DNA of 64,000 bases from positions 1-64,000 of the forward strand of contig CABUWK010000007.1 of NCBI GenBank assembly GCA_902495325.1, in the 5' to 3' direction. How positions within the stretch are numbered: position 1 is the first letter of the stretch; every line of letters starts with the position of its first letter. A program made the position numbers and the translations under genes. This DNA comes from an uncultured Acidiphilium sp. GTDB lineage: Bacteria; Bacillota; Clostridia; Christensenellales; Borkfalkiaceae. The notes beneath the pieces were generated by a model, which was not told the DNA's origin, did not search any database, and saw nothing but the letters and a program-made list of their open reading frames with translations. This document shows, piece after piece, positions 24,356 through 32,807 of the stretch.

Positions 24356-24970
24356 TTATTTGTCTTCTCCGAATACGGATGCGTTCTTTACCAGGTAAGA
24401 GATCCCGGAATATACCGTGAGCAATACGGAAATTCCGAAGCAGACAAGCCCTGCGACGCAGGACGCATAGTAAACGGAATCCCCGACGGAAGGAAGATCT
24501 CCGAGCCCCGCCGCGACGAGAAGGACGATCAGCGAAATATCGGTAAAAAACGTTTTGATCTTTCCGCTTTTTTCCGCCGCAAGCACAAGCCCTTTTTTCG
24601 CTGCCATCATGCGGAGGGAAGAAACCGCCATTTCCCTTGCGACAATGATCGATACGCCGATCCCCCCGGCGATCAGCCCGGGATTTCCCACGGAAAGGAA
24701 TACGTTCGTTTTCGTATAAGGATCGGCAAGCATCACGACGAACGTCGCGAGGACGAGCACTTTATCCGCGATCGGATCCATAAATTTTCCGAGATCGGTC
24801 ACGAGGTTGTATTTTCTCGCGATGTGCCCGTCGAAAAAATCGGTCAGCGAAGCGACGCAGAAGATCCCGAGCGCAACGAAATAGTGTCCCGGAAAAGGCG
24901 CGTAAAACGCGGCGATGAAAAAGGGGATCAGGATCAGGCGCGTAAGCGTAAGTTTATTCGGTAAATTCAT
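24356..24970 (-). CDS. pgsA: CDP-diacylglycerol-glycerol-3-phosphate 3-phosphatidyltransferase
   Basis: PgsA makes phosphatidylglycerol phosphate at the membrane from CDP-diacylglycerol and glycerol 3-phosphate. The 204-residue polytopic protein has the CDP-alcohol phosphotransferase signature starting at DFFDGHIAR and continuing GKFMDPIADK (residues about 43-70), that is D-x2-DG-x2-AR-x8-G-x3-D-x3-D. Five or six hydrophobic helices are visible, and the MNLPNKLTLTRLILIP start is typical. The start overlaps the rimO end by 17 bases. Confidence 0.95.
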   Translation of the reverse strand: MNLPNKLTLTRLILIPFFIAAFYAPFPGHYFVALGIFCVASLTDFFDGHIARKYNLVTDLGKFMDPIADKVLVLATFVVMLADPYTKTNVFLSVGNPGLIAGGIGVSIIVAREMAVSSLRMMAAKKGLVLAAEKSGKIKTFFTDISLIVLLVAAGLGDLPSVGDSVYYASCVAGLVCFGISVLLTVYSGISYLVKNASVFGEDK

Positions 24971-26288
24971 CTGTCATCCTCCCGTACAGGTCGTAAGCGT
25001 TCGCGCGGACGATCTTCACGTTGTAATATTTTCCCTGTTCCACGTTGTCGCCTTCGAAATAAACTTTCCCGTCGATATCGGGTGCAGAAAAATACGCTCT
25101 GCCCGTAAATTTATTCTTGTCGTAATCGATACCGTCCGCAAGCACCTTCAGCGTTTTGCCGACGTAAGACTTGTTGATCTCTCCCGAAATCGCTTTCTGA
25201 ACTTTATAAAGTTCTTTCACGCGGGCGTTTTTCGTTTTTTCGTCCACCTGATCGGGAAGCTTATATGCGGGCGTGCCCTCTTCTCTCGAATAGGCGAAAA
25301 ATCCGGCGTTGCTCAGTTTTGCCTCTTTCAGAAAGCTTACGAGATTCCGGAAATTTTCTTCCGTCTCCCTCGGAAACCCCGCGATGAAGGTGGAACGGAT
25401 CGCGATGCCGGGGATCCTTTCTTTCAGTTTTCCGATCAGCGCGAGATATTCCTCCCGCGTGCCCTTGCGGTTCATTCTCTTCAGCACGGAATCGTCGGCA
25501 TGCTGAAGGGGAATGTCGATATACTTGATCACTTTGTCGTTCGAAGCGATCTCCCCGATCAGCTCGTCTCCGATCACGTCCGGATAGCAGTATAAAAGGC
25601 GGATCGAACCGATATTGCCGAGAGCGGAAAGCCTGTGGATAAGTTCGCAAAGACAAGGCTTTCCGTACAGGTCTTCCCCGTAACGGGTGATATCCTGCGC
25701 GACGAGGATCAGTTCGGCGATGTCACCGAGCCCTTCCGCTTCCCGTACAAGGTCATCCATGGTTTCGGAACGATATTTCCCGCGGATGGAAGGGATCAGG
25801 CAGTACGTGCACCGGTTGTTGCATCCGTCGGCGATTTTCAGATAAGCGTAATGAAGAGGGGTCGTTATCACCCTTTCCTTTCTTTCGAAAACCTTCTTTT
25901 CCCGCCCGACGTAATTGACGCGTTTTCCCCGATACGCCTCTTCGATCGCTTCGGGCAGAAGGTCGTAATCGTTGGTGCCGAGAAAAACGTCTACCTCGGT
26001 CAGTTCTTCGAACATATCGTTCACGAATTTCTGCGGCATGCAGCCCGTCATCACGATCTTTTCGAGTTTCCCGTTTTTCCGGTATCCGTCGCACTCGAAA
26101 ACCGTATCGAGGGCTTCTTTTCTTGCCGATTCGAGAAAGGCACAGGAATTGACCACGACGATCTCCGCTTCGCTTAAATCGTTCGTCAGGCGTTTCGCGC
26201 CGATGATCGAAAGCATTTTCTCGGTATCGACTCTGTTTTTATCGCAGCCGAGGGAAATCACCCCGACCGTCTTTTCGTTCAGTATCAT
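24954..26288 (-). CDS. rimO: Ribosomal protein uS12 methylthiotransferase RimO
   Basis: RimO is a radical-SAM enzyme that methylthiolates an aspartate of ribosomal protein S12. The 444-residue product has the N-terminal UPF0004 domain with cysteines at about 15, 49 and 83, the radical-SAM cluster C156-x3-C160-x2-C163 (CNNRCTYC), and a C-terminal TRAM domain. ISLGCDKNRVDTE and the HYAYLKIADGC approach to the cluster favour RimO over MiaB. It is the first gene before pgsA, cinA and recA, and ftsK precedes it. Confidence 0.93.
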   Translation of the reverse strand: MILNEKTVGVISLGCDKNRVDTEKMLSIIGAKRLTNDLSEAEIVVVNSCAFLESARKEALDTVFECDGYRKNGKLEKIVMTGCMPQKFVNDMFEELTEVDVFLGTNDYDLLPEAIEEAYRGKRVNYVGREKKVFERKERVITTPLHYAYLKIADGCNNRCTYCLIPSIRGKYRSETMDDLVREAEGLGDIAELILVAQDITRYGEDLYGKPCLCELIHRLSALGNIGSIRLLYCYPDVIGDELIGEIASNDKVIKYIDIPLQHADDSVLKRMNRKGTREEYLALIGKLKERIPGIAIRSTFIAGFPRETEENFRNLVSFLKEAKLSNAGFFAYSREEGTPAYKLPDQVDEKTKNARVKELYKVQKAISGEINKSYVGKTLKVLADGIDYDKNKFTGRAYFSAPDIDGKVYFEGDNVEQGKYYNVKIVRANAYDLYGRMTDEFTE

Positions 26289-26335
26289 AAATAACTAATT
26301 TCCTTCCGCTCTGAGCCCTGCGGCATGCAGATCCG

Positions 26336-29300
26336 TTACAGCGGTCCGTATTTTTCTTCGAACTGCTCTTTCGTCATCACGACCTGTTTCTGCTTGCCCG
26401 TCTGGCTGGTCACGATGTAGCCGTTCTTTTCCATCCAGTCCACGATCTTGCCCGCCTTCGGGAAACCGAAGGAGAACTTCCTCTGCAACATCGAAATGCT
26501 GATATTTCCCATCTGCACGGCAAGGCGCAGAGAATTGATGTATTCGTCCGGCGCGTTGCCCTCGCCGATCTCCGCGCCGCCGGCTTTGCCGGAAACTTCT
26601 TCGATCTGCGGTTTGCATTCCTCGTTGATGGCGCGAAGAGCCGAATCGTTGAAATAACTCACGTTATTGTCCTTCACGTATTTTACGACGTTTTTGATCT
26701 CCGACATGTCGATATACGCGCCCTGCGCTCTCTCGACCGCCGGCATCGTGCTGGTGCGATACAGCATATCGCCCGCGCCGAGCAGTTTTTCCGCTCCGCC
26801 CTCTCCGAGGATGGTCTGCGAATCGACCGCGTTCGACATTTTGAACGCCATACGCGACGTGAAGTTCGTTTTGATGGAACCTTCCATGATGTTGACGGAA
26901 GGTCTCTGCGTGGCGAGGATGAGGAACATACCGGCTGCTCTCGCCTTCTGCGCGATCCTCGCGATCTTGTCTTCGATATTCTTCTTGTCCACGCTCATGA
27001 GATCGGCGAACTCGTCTATAATGATGACAATCTTCGGCATCTTCCTCTCTTTCGTGGGGTCGATCTGGTCGTTATACTCCTCGATGTTGTGAACGAGCGC
27101 GGCGCGGAGTTTGGAATATCTCGCTTCCATTTCCTTCACCGCCCAGTTCAGCATGGCGATGGCTTTCGGCGCGTCGCAGATGATCTCGTCGAACAACATA
27201 TGCGGAATGCCGCTGAACACGGTAAATTCCACCTGTTTCGGGTCGACGATGATGAAACGAAGTTCCGCCGGGCTGTATTTCGCGATCAGACTGATCAGAA
27301 GGGTGTTCAGGCAAACGCTCTTACCGGTACCGGTAGAACCCGCGATGAGAAGGTGGGGCATTTTCGTAATGTCCGCCACGACGGGATTTCCCACGATGTC
27401 TTTCCCGATCGCAAACGTAAGCGAACTCTTTTTCGCTTTCACGAAAGGATCGCTCACGAGAACGTCGCGCAGGCCGACCGTCGATTTCACCTCGTTCGGG
27501 ATCTCGATGCCGATATACGGCGTGCCGGGAATCGTCGTGATACGAATGCTGTTTTTCGTCGCGAGACGAAGGTTCAGGTCTTCCGAAAGCTTCGTTACCG
27601 CCTTGATGGAAACGTTTTCGGGGATCGCGAGATCGAACCGCGTGATCGTGGGTCCGTGAACGATATTCACGATCTCTGCGTTTACCCCGCCGAGCACTTT
27701 CAGCGTTTTCAGGATCGCCGAAGCCTTTTCCTGCTTGAATTGCTGGATCTTGCCGTAATCGTCGTTATTGGCGTAAATTTTGAAAAGATCGAGAGGCGGC
27801 GCCTTGTAACGGAAGTTAAGCGGCATTTCGTCGAACGGATTCTCCGCTTCTCCCTGCCCGTTCTTGTCCTTTCCGCCCGCTTTCGGGTCGGCGGGTTCTT
27901 CTTTTTTCGGCGCGCGCGGCGGCTCTTCCGCAGGAGCTTTCGGCGCGTCGTATCCGATATTTTCGGGAACGTCCGCCCTTGCGGGTTCTTCCCGCGGAAA
28001 GCGGTCCGCGTTTCCCGAAGGTTCTTCCGTCCGGTTGAACGGATCTTCTTCGCGGCGGAAACCGGAACGATCGTTCTGTTCCGCCGTCTCTTCCTGCCTT
28101 CCTTTGAAAGACGCCGAAAGGTCGGATACGGAAGAAGCGTCCACGAAATTGTCATCCGAAGCGGAGTCGACCACGTCGCTTAAGATATCGGGCAGCGGTT
28201 CTTCTTTCTGTCCGAACGAGGGAGAATAGGTTTCGCGTGCGCCGCCGCGACCGAACGGCAGATCGTTCTGCCCGCCGTTTATGCCGCCGGTAAAGCCGTT
28301 CCCCTGCGGGAAAGAACCGTTTCCGCGGTCCGCCGCGGGATCGTAATAACCCGTTCCGTATTTCTGTCCGGGGTTCTCTTCCATGGCTTTGCGGAAATTC
28401 TGAGGAATATAAATATCGTTTTTCGGTTCCGAAACGTCGATCGGCTCGCCGTTGAAAGTGTCGTTGCCGGTCGCGCGGAACATCGAGGATTCGATCGGCT
28501 TGCCATATGTTTCCGGTTCGATCTTCTTCGGCGTTTTGATGTATTTCAGTTTTTCTTCGAAATCTTTGTTGTATTCTTTGCTGTAAGTGGAAACGCTCTC
28601 GTTTTTAGCGTTGTTTGCGGCAAAAATATCGCTTTCCGCGCTGCTTTGCGCGGAGGCGGGTTCATCCCGTTTGAACTCGAAACGATCTTCTCCGACGATC
28701 AGCTTTCTCTTCCCTCGTCTGTCGCCGGGGAAAGAAGAAAAATTGTTGCTTTCCGCGTAAGTTTCCCTCACGGGAGTCCGGTACTCCTGTCTTGGCGCTT
28801 CGTCGTAAACGGGGCTGCTTTCGCGCGCGGTTTCTTTCTTCTTGCGGGGAACGATCGTTTCCTCTTCTTCCCCGCCGTTTTCTCCTTCTTCGTTTTTATC
28901 CGCGAATTTGCGGAACAGAATTTTTCTGAAGACGACGGCAAGCGCGAGAAGGGCGACGAACACGTATAAAATGATCGATCCGACCCCGGAAAGCCCGCGG
29001 AATACGGGATAAACGATAATTCCGGACAGCGCGCCGCCCACCGTGGACGAGCGCACGCCGCCCGCTGCCGCCCGATAGCAGGAAGAGATATATCCGCCGA
29101 AATCGCTGCCCGCCGGACTGTTGATAAGATATTGCAGCAGCAGAAAGAGGTCGACAAACAATACGATACACGCGACGGCGGTCGTTTTGTTATCCGCGCC
29201 GTCCGCATGTTTTCCCATGATCATCAGAAGCCCGCCCGTAAAAAAGGCAAGGAAAAAGGGATAGCTGAAAAAGCCGAAAATTCCGAGCAGGAATTTCTGC

Positions 29301-29443
29301 AGGATCCCGCCGACGGGATAAAATACGGCGTCGCCCGTCACGAGACAGAAAAACGCGAACGCCGAAAAGAGAACGAGGGTCATTCCCAGAAGTTCTTTGT
29401 TGATAAATTCGTTTTCTTTTTTTTGTTTTACGATTTTTCCCAT
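26336..29443 (-). CDS. ftsK: DNA translocase FtsK/SpoIIIE
   Basis: FtsK/SpoIIIE pumps chromosomal DNA through the division or sporulation septum. The 1035-residue protein has four or more membrane helices in the first ~180 residues, a long charged linker (about 180-560, rich in Glu, Arg, Ser and Asn), then the motor domain with Walker A GSTGTGKS at 702-709 and IIIDEFADLM at about 807. The gamma winged helix at about 975-1025 contains SISMLQRKFSFGFPKAGKI. It is longer than Bacillus SpoIIIE mainly because of the linker. It has a near-consensus promoter upstream. Confidence 0.96.
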   Translation of the reverse strand: MGKIVKQKKENEFINKELLGMTLVLFSAFAFFCLVTGDAVFYPVGGILQKFLLGIFGFFSYPFFLAFFTGGLLMIMGKHADGADNKTTAVACIVLFVDLFLLLQYLINSPAGSDFGGYISSCYRAAAGGVRSSTVGGALSGIIVYPVFRGLSGVGSIILYVFVALLALAVVFRKILFRKFADKNEEGENGGEEEETIVPRKKKETARESSPVYDEAPRQEYRTPVRETYAESNNFSSFPGDRRGKRKLIVGEDRFEFKRDEPASAQSSAESDIFAANNAKNESVSTYSKEYNKDFEEKLKYIKTPKKIEPETYGKPIESSMFRATGNDTFNGEPIDVSEPKNDIYIPQNFRKAMEENPGQKYGTGYYDPAADRGNGSFPQGNGFTGGINGGQNDLPFGRGGARETYSPSFGQKEEPLPDILSDVVDSASDDNFVDASSVSDLSASFKGRQEETAEQNDRSGFRREEDPFNRTEEPSGNADRFPREEPARADVPENIGYDAPKAPAEEPPRAPKKEEPADPKAGGKDKNGQGEAENPFDEMPLNFRYKAPPLDLFKIYANNDDYGKIQQFKQEKASAILKTLKVLGGVNAEIVNIVHGPTITRFDLAIPENVSIKAVTKLSEDLNLRLATKNSIRITTIPGTPYIGIEIPNEVKSTVGLRDVLVSDPFVKAKKSSLTFAIGKDIVGNPVVADITKMPHLLIAGSTGTGKSVCLNTLLISLIAKYSPAELRFIIVDPKQVEFTVFSGIPHMLFDEIICDAPKAIAMLNWAVKEMEARYSKLRAALVHNIEEYNDQIDPTKERKMPKIVIIIDEFADLMSVDKKNIEDKIARIAQKARAAGMFLILATQRPSVNIMEGSIKTNFTSRMAFKMSNAVDSQTILGEGGAEKLLGAGDMLYRTSTMPAVERAQGAYIDMSEIKNVVKYVKDNNVSYFNDSALRAINEECKPQIEEVSGKAGGAEIGEGNAPDEYINSLRLAVQMGNISISMLQRKFSFGFPKAGKIVDWMEKNGYIVTSQTGKQKQVVMTKEQFEEKYGPL

Positions 29444-29498
29444 GCGGGTCCCTCCTTCCCCCGTATTATCCGGTCACATTTAACTCACATTTAACATT

Positions 29499-29527
29499 AT
29501 TATACCATTTGCGGGCGTATAAGTCAA
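29499..29527 (-). promoter_or_regulatory. Sigma-A promoter of ftsK
   Basis: TTGACT (29522-29527), 17-base spacer, TATAAT (29499-29504) on the minus strand, about 55 bases before the ftsK ATG. It may serve rimO-pgsA-cinA-recA as well, since no terminator follows ftsK. Confidence 0.88.
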
Positions 29528-29631
29528 TCTATGAAAGGTCGGCTCGTGCGAAAAAATTGCGAAATAAAGGGGTTTCTTTCATTTTCCGGAAAAAGAGAAA
29601 CGCCTGCGCCGCACCGCATTTTCAAGCACAC

Positions 29632-29657
29632 AAAAACGCGGGCAATTTCTGCCCGCG
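29632..29657 (-). terminator. Terminator after acpP
   Basis: CGCGGGC (29637-29643) pairs with GCCCGCG (29651-29657) around AATTTCT; five T follow on the minus strand (29632-29636). It lies just past the acpP stop and separates it from the ftsK promoter. Confidence 0.88.
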
Positions 29658-29675
29658 CCTGCGAATCGGTTTTAA

Positions 29676-29903
29676 TTATTTTTTTTCGAGAATATTCACG
29701 ATATCGCGAACGGTCTTTAAGTTCGCGGCATCGTCTTCCGAAACGGTGATCCCGTATTCTTCTTCCATAGACATAAGCATCTGCACCACGTCGAGAGAAT
29801 CGGCGCCGAGATCCTTTACGATATCGCTATCGGGAGTAATACGGCTTTTATCGATACCGAGTTGTTCGCTCAGAAGAGCCACAACTTTATCGTAGACTTC
29901 CAT
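29676..29903 (-). CDS. acpP: Acyl carrier protein
   Basis: ACP carries growing fatty-acyl chains on a phosphopantetheine arm. I start at the ATG ending at 29903 (75 residues, MEVYDKVVALL), because GGAGG lies six bases upstream; an upstream TTG at 29915 is not needed. The attachment site is Ser36 in GADSLDVVQ, the acidic helix II follows, and the total size is typical. It forms a single-gene unit with its own consensus promoter and terminator, not beside other fatty-acid synthesis genes here. Confidence 0.96.
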   Translation of the reverse strand: MEVYDKVVALLSEQLGIDKSRITPDSDIVKDLGADSLDVVQMLMSMEEEYGITVSEDDAANLKTVRDIVNILEKK

Positions 29904-29928
29904 AAGTGCCTCCAAATGGTTTTTCTAT

Positions 29929-29957
29929 ATTGTAACAAATGGAAAATGATTTGTCAA
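29929..29957 (-). promoter_or_regulatory. Strong sigma-A promoter of acpP
   Basis: TTGACA (29952-29957), exactly 17 bases, TACAAT (29929-29934) on the minus strand. The predicted transcript starts about 18 bases before the acpP ATG. This is one of the closest consensus matches in the window. Confidence 0.92.
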
Positions 29958-30070
29958 TGATTTTTCCGGTCTTTTCGTTTTTCCGTCAATTCCCGCCAAA
30001 GCCGGCTTTCCCGGGGGATAACGCGTTTATCGCCCCGTTTTTCGCCGGAGCGGAAAGTCCCGCCCTGCGG

Positions 30071-32242
30071 TCAGCCCTGCTTCTTCGGATTCTTGCGCAT
30101 GGTGAGCCCGATCCTGTTCTTTTTCGGTTCCACGGAAAGCACCCTCACCTTCACGACCTGTCCGACTTTCAGAACGTCGGACGGATGTTTCACGTAGCCG
30201 TCCGAAATTTCGGAAATATGCACCAAGCCGTCCTGATGAACGCCGATATCGATAAACGCGCCGAAATCGATCACGTTCCTGACCGTTCCCGTCAGTTCCA
30301 TTCCGACTTTCAGATCATTGATATCCATGATATCCGAGCGGAGTTCGGGCTTCGGCAGGCTGTCGCGCACGTCTCTGCCCGGCTTTAACAGTTCGGTCAC
30401 GATATCGTTCATCGTGGGAACGCCGAGCCCGCATTCGTCGGCGGCTTTCTTTTCGCCGTATTTTTTGATCTTTTCCGGCAGATCCTTCAGATTTCTGTTC
30501 TTCACGTCGTCATCCGTATAGCCGAACAATGCGAGCAGTTTTTCCGTCGCTTCGTACGACTCCGGGTGAACGGCGGTGTTATCGAGAATGTTTTTCCCGT
30601 CGCGGATCCTTAAGAAGCCTGCGCACTGCTCGTAAGCCTTCGCGCCGAGCTTGGGAACTTTCAGAAGCTGTTTTCTCTGGGTGAATTTCCCGTTCTCCTC
30701 GCGGTAAGCGATCACGTTGTTCGCGATCGCGCCGTTCAACCCCGCCACATGAGATAAAAGCGACGGGCTCGCCGTGTTCAGATCCACGCCGACGGAGTTT
30801 ACGCAGTCTTCCAGCACGCCGTCGAGCACGGCGTCGAGACGGGCGGCAGGCATATCGTGCTGATACTGCCCCACGCCGATGGCTTTCGGGTCGATCTTGA
30901 TCAGTTCCGCCAGAGGATCCTGCAAACGCCTTGCGATGGAAATCGCGGAACGAAGGGTCAGATCGTACTGCGGAAATTCCTTTGCCGCAAGCGGAGAACC
31001 GGAATACACCGAAGCGCCCGCTTCGCTCACGACGGCATAGGTCACTTTCCCGCCGTAATCTTTCACCATGTCGGACACGAAGATCTCGGACTCTTTCGAA
31101 GCCGTTCCGTTACCGATCGAAATGACGTCCACTTTATACTTATCGATGAGTTTTTCCAGCGTTTTCTTCGCCTCTTCTTTTTTGTTCTGCGGCGGCGTGG
31201 GATAAACGACGGTGATATCGAGCACCTTGCCCGTGCCGTCCACCACGGCGATCTTGCATCCCGTACGGTATGCGGGGTCAAACCCCATGGTCACCTTATC
31301 TTTCACGGGCGGCTGCATCAGGAGAGGACGCAGATTCACGTCGAACATTCTGATCGCCTGTTCCTGCGCGTTTTCCGTGAGGTAATTCCTGATCTCGCGT
31401 TCGATGGAAGGCTGGATCAGACGTTTATACCCGTCCGCCACGGCGGCTTTCACGCAAGGCGTGGTAACGCTGCCTTCTTTCACGAAGCCGACTTCGCATA
31501 CGCGGACGGCGAAATCGTCGTCGATCGTGACCTTCACTTTCAGATACCCCTCGTCCTCGCCTCGATTCAAAGCGAGCACGCGGTGAGATTTGATCTCCGC
31601 GACGGGTTCGGAATAGTCCGCATACATTTCGTAGGTCTTCGCGCCGTCCTCTTCCGCCTTTTGCAGTTTCGAGGAGATCTCCCCGTTTTTCAGATAAATG
31701 CGGCGAAGTTTCTTACGAAGTTCGGCGTCGTCGGAAAGACGTTCCGCAAGGATATCCTGTGCTCCCGCAAGAGCTTCCTTTTCCGACTTCACGCCGAGTT
31801 CTTCGTTTACGAACGGTTTTGCAAGGTCTTCCGCCGTACCCTCTTTCACGTTCTGCGCAAAGAGAATATCGGCAAGCGGTTCGAGCCCTTTCGCGATCGC
31901 GATCGTCGCTCTCGTCTTTTTTTTCTGTTTATACGGTCTGTAGATATCTTCTACTTCCGTCAGCGTTTCCGCTTTCTCGAGCGCGGACACGATATCGTCC
32001 GTCATCTTTCCCTGTTCGGTGATCGAAGCCGTAACCTCGGCTTTTCTCTTTTCGATATTCCTGAGATAGGTCAGCCTGTCGGCAAGTTCTCTTAAAACCT
32101 GATCGTCGATGTGACCCGTCATTTCCTTGCGGTAACGGGCGATGAAGGGAATGGTATTCCCCTCGTCGAGAAGGGAAACGATGTTTTTCGCGTGTTCGTC
32201 TTTCAGTTTGAATTCTTCGGTAATTTGTTTCAGAATGTCCAT
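30071..32242 (-). CDS. tex: Tex family RNA-binding transcription accessory protein
   Basis: Tex-like proteins bind nucleic acid and affect transcription and RNA metabolism. The 723-residue product has the typical layout: an N-terminal helical region with IPFIARYRKEMTGHID, an RNaseH-like YqgF domain around residues 315-450 (GFDPAYRTGCKIAVVD), a helix-hairpin-helix region with VGVDLNTASPSLLSHVAG, and a C-terminal S1 domain (VRNVIDFGAFIDIGVHQDG). AAGG precedes the ATG. Residues 1-30 start DILKQITEEF as expected. It is downstream of the glycogen cluster; whether it is read from that operon is not clear. Confidence 0.95.
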   Translation of the reverse strand: MDILKQITEEFKLKDEHAKNIVSLLDEGNTIPFIARYRKEMTGHIDDQVLRELADRLTYLRNIEKRKAEVTASITEQGKMTDDIVSALEKAETLTEVEDIYRPYKQKKKTRATIAIAKGLEPLADILFAQNVKEGTAEDLAKPFVNEELGVKSEKEALAGAQDILAERLSDDAELRKKLRRIYLKNGEISSKLQKAEEDGAKTYEMYADYSEPVAEIKSHRVLALNRGEDEGYLKVKVTIDDDFAVRVCEVGFVKEGSVTTPCVKAAVADGYKRLIQPSIEREIRNYLTENAQEQAIRMFDVNLRPLLMQPPVKDKVTMGFDPAYRTGCKIAVVDGTGKVLDITVVYPTPPQNKKEEAKKTLEKLIDKYKVDVISIGNGTASKESEIFVSDMVKDYGGKVTYAVVSEAGASVYSGSPLAAKEFPQYDLTLRSAISIARRLQDPLAELIKIDPKAIGVGQYQHDMPAARLDAVLDGVLEDCVNSVGVDLNTASPSLLSHVAGLNGAIANNVIAYREENGKFTQRKQLLKVPKLGAKAYEQCAGFLRIRDGKNILDNTAVHPESYEATEKLLALFGYTDDDVKNRNLKDLPEKIKKYGEKKAADECGLGVPTMNDIVTELLKPGRDVRDSLPKPELRSDIMDINDLKVGMELTGTVRNVIDFGAFIDIGVHQDGLVHISEISDGYVKHPSDVLKVGQVVKVRVLSVEPKKNRIGLTMRKNPKKQG

Positions 32243-32333
32243 TGCGATACCTTTTCCCGCAGCCGGGATCCCCCGCGCGGGCGCTTGAAATAATTTCTAA
32301 ATTTCTTTATTTTATGTTGATTTTTTTGCGTTT

Positions 32334-32807
32334 TTATGTGTTTGCGATCCCGCGGAAAACTTCCGCCCAGCGTTCTTTCCGGAAACTCACGTTCGCCGGA
32401 CTTGTGGAAGGAAGGCATACGATCTTCTGCGGAAGATCTTTGTATTCCGAACACAAAACGGAATAGCTTTTCTGTCCGTTGCACACGATCGTTTTCACTT
32501 TCGTTTTGCGAAGGATCTCCGTCAGGTCGACCGACACCGCGTTCCGTATCGAACCGTCGCTCGATCCTTCGATCTCGCATTTTTTAACGATATCCCACAG
32601 CGCGATATGGTTTCTGTGAAGAAAAGCGATCTTGCTTTCCGTGTCGTCGCCGATCGTCTCCCCGTAAAGTTCGGGAAGAAGATGCCAGAAACGATTTCTT
32701 TTGTTTCCGTAATAAAAGCCGACCTTCCGGGAGATCACGCTCGGAAAACTACCGAGGATCAGCACGACCGAGTTCTCGTCGTAAATCGGATCAAATCCCG
32801 TTTCCAT
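32334..32807 (-). CDS. Hypoxanthine/uracil-DNA glycosylase family protein
   Basis: This 157-residue protein belongs to the uracil-DNA glycosylase superfamily, closest in appearance to the DNA-deoxyinosine (hypoxanthine) glycosylase branch. The family LGSFPSVIS motif is near residue 18-26, followed by YYGNKRNRFWHLLPEL, HNIALWD-like NHIALWDIVK, and a C-terminal LPSTSPANVSF, which is the characteristic SPxN element. It would excise deaminated bases from DNA in the cytoplasm. It starts inside the last codons of the GH13 gene (17-base overlap), so it appears to be the tail of the glycogen operon, an odd context for a repair enzyme. Confidence 0.82.
   Translation of the reverse strand: METGFDPIYDENSVVLILGSFPSVISRKVGFYYGNKRNRFWHLLPELYGETIGDDTESKIAFLHRNHIALWDIVKKCEIEGSSDGSIRNAVSVDLTEILRKTKVKTIVCNGQKSYSVLCSEYKDLPQKIVCLPSTSPANVSFRKERWAEVFRGIANT

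Noticed and set aside
30013..30040. Hairpin GGGGATAA/TTATCGCCCC followed by T on the plus strand, near the tex stop
   Set aside because: The T-run is on the wrong side for tex, and no plus-strand gene precedes it.
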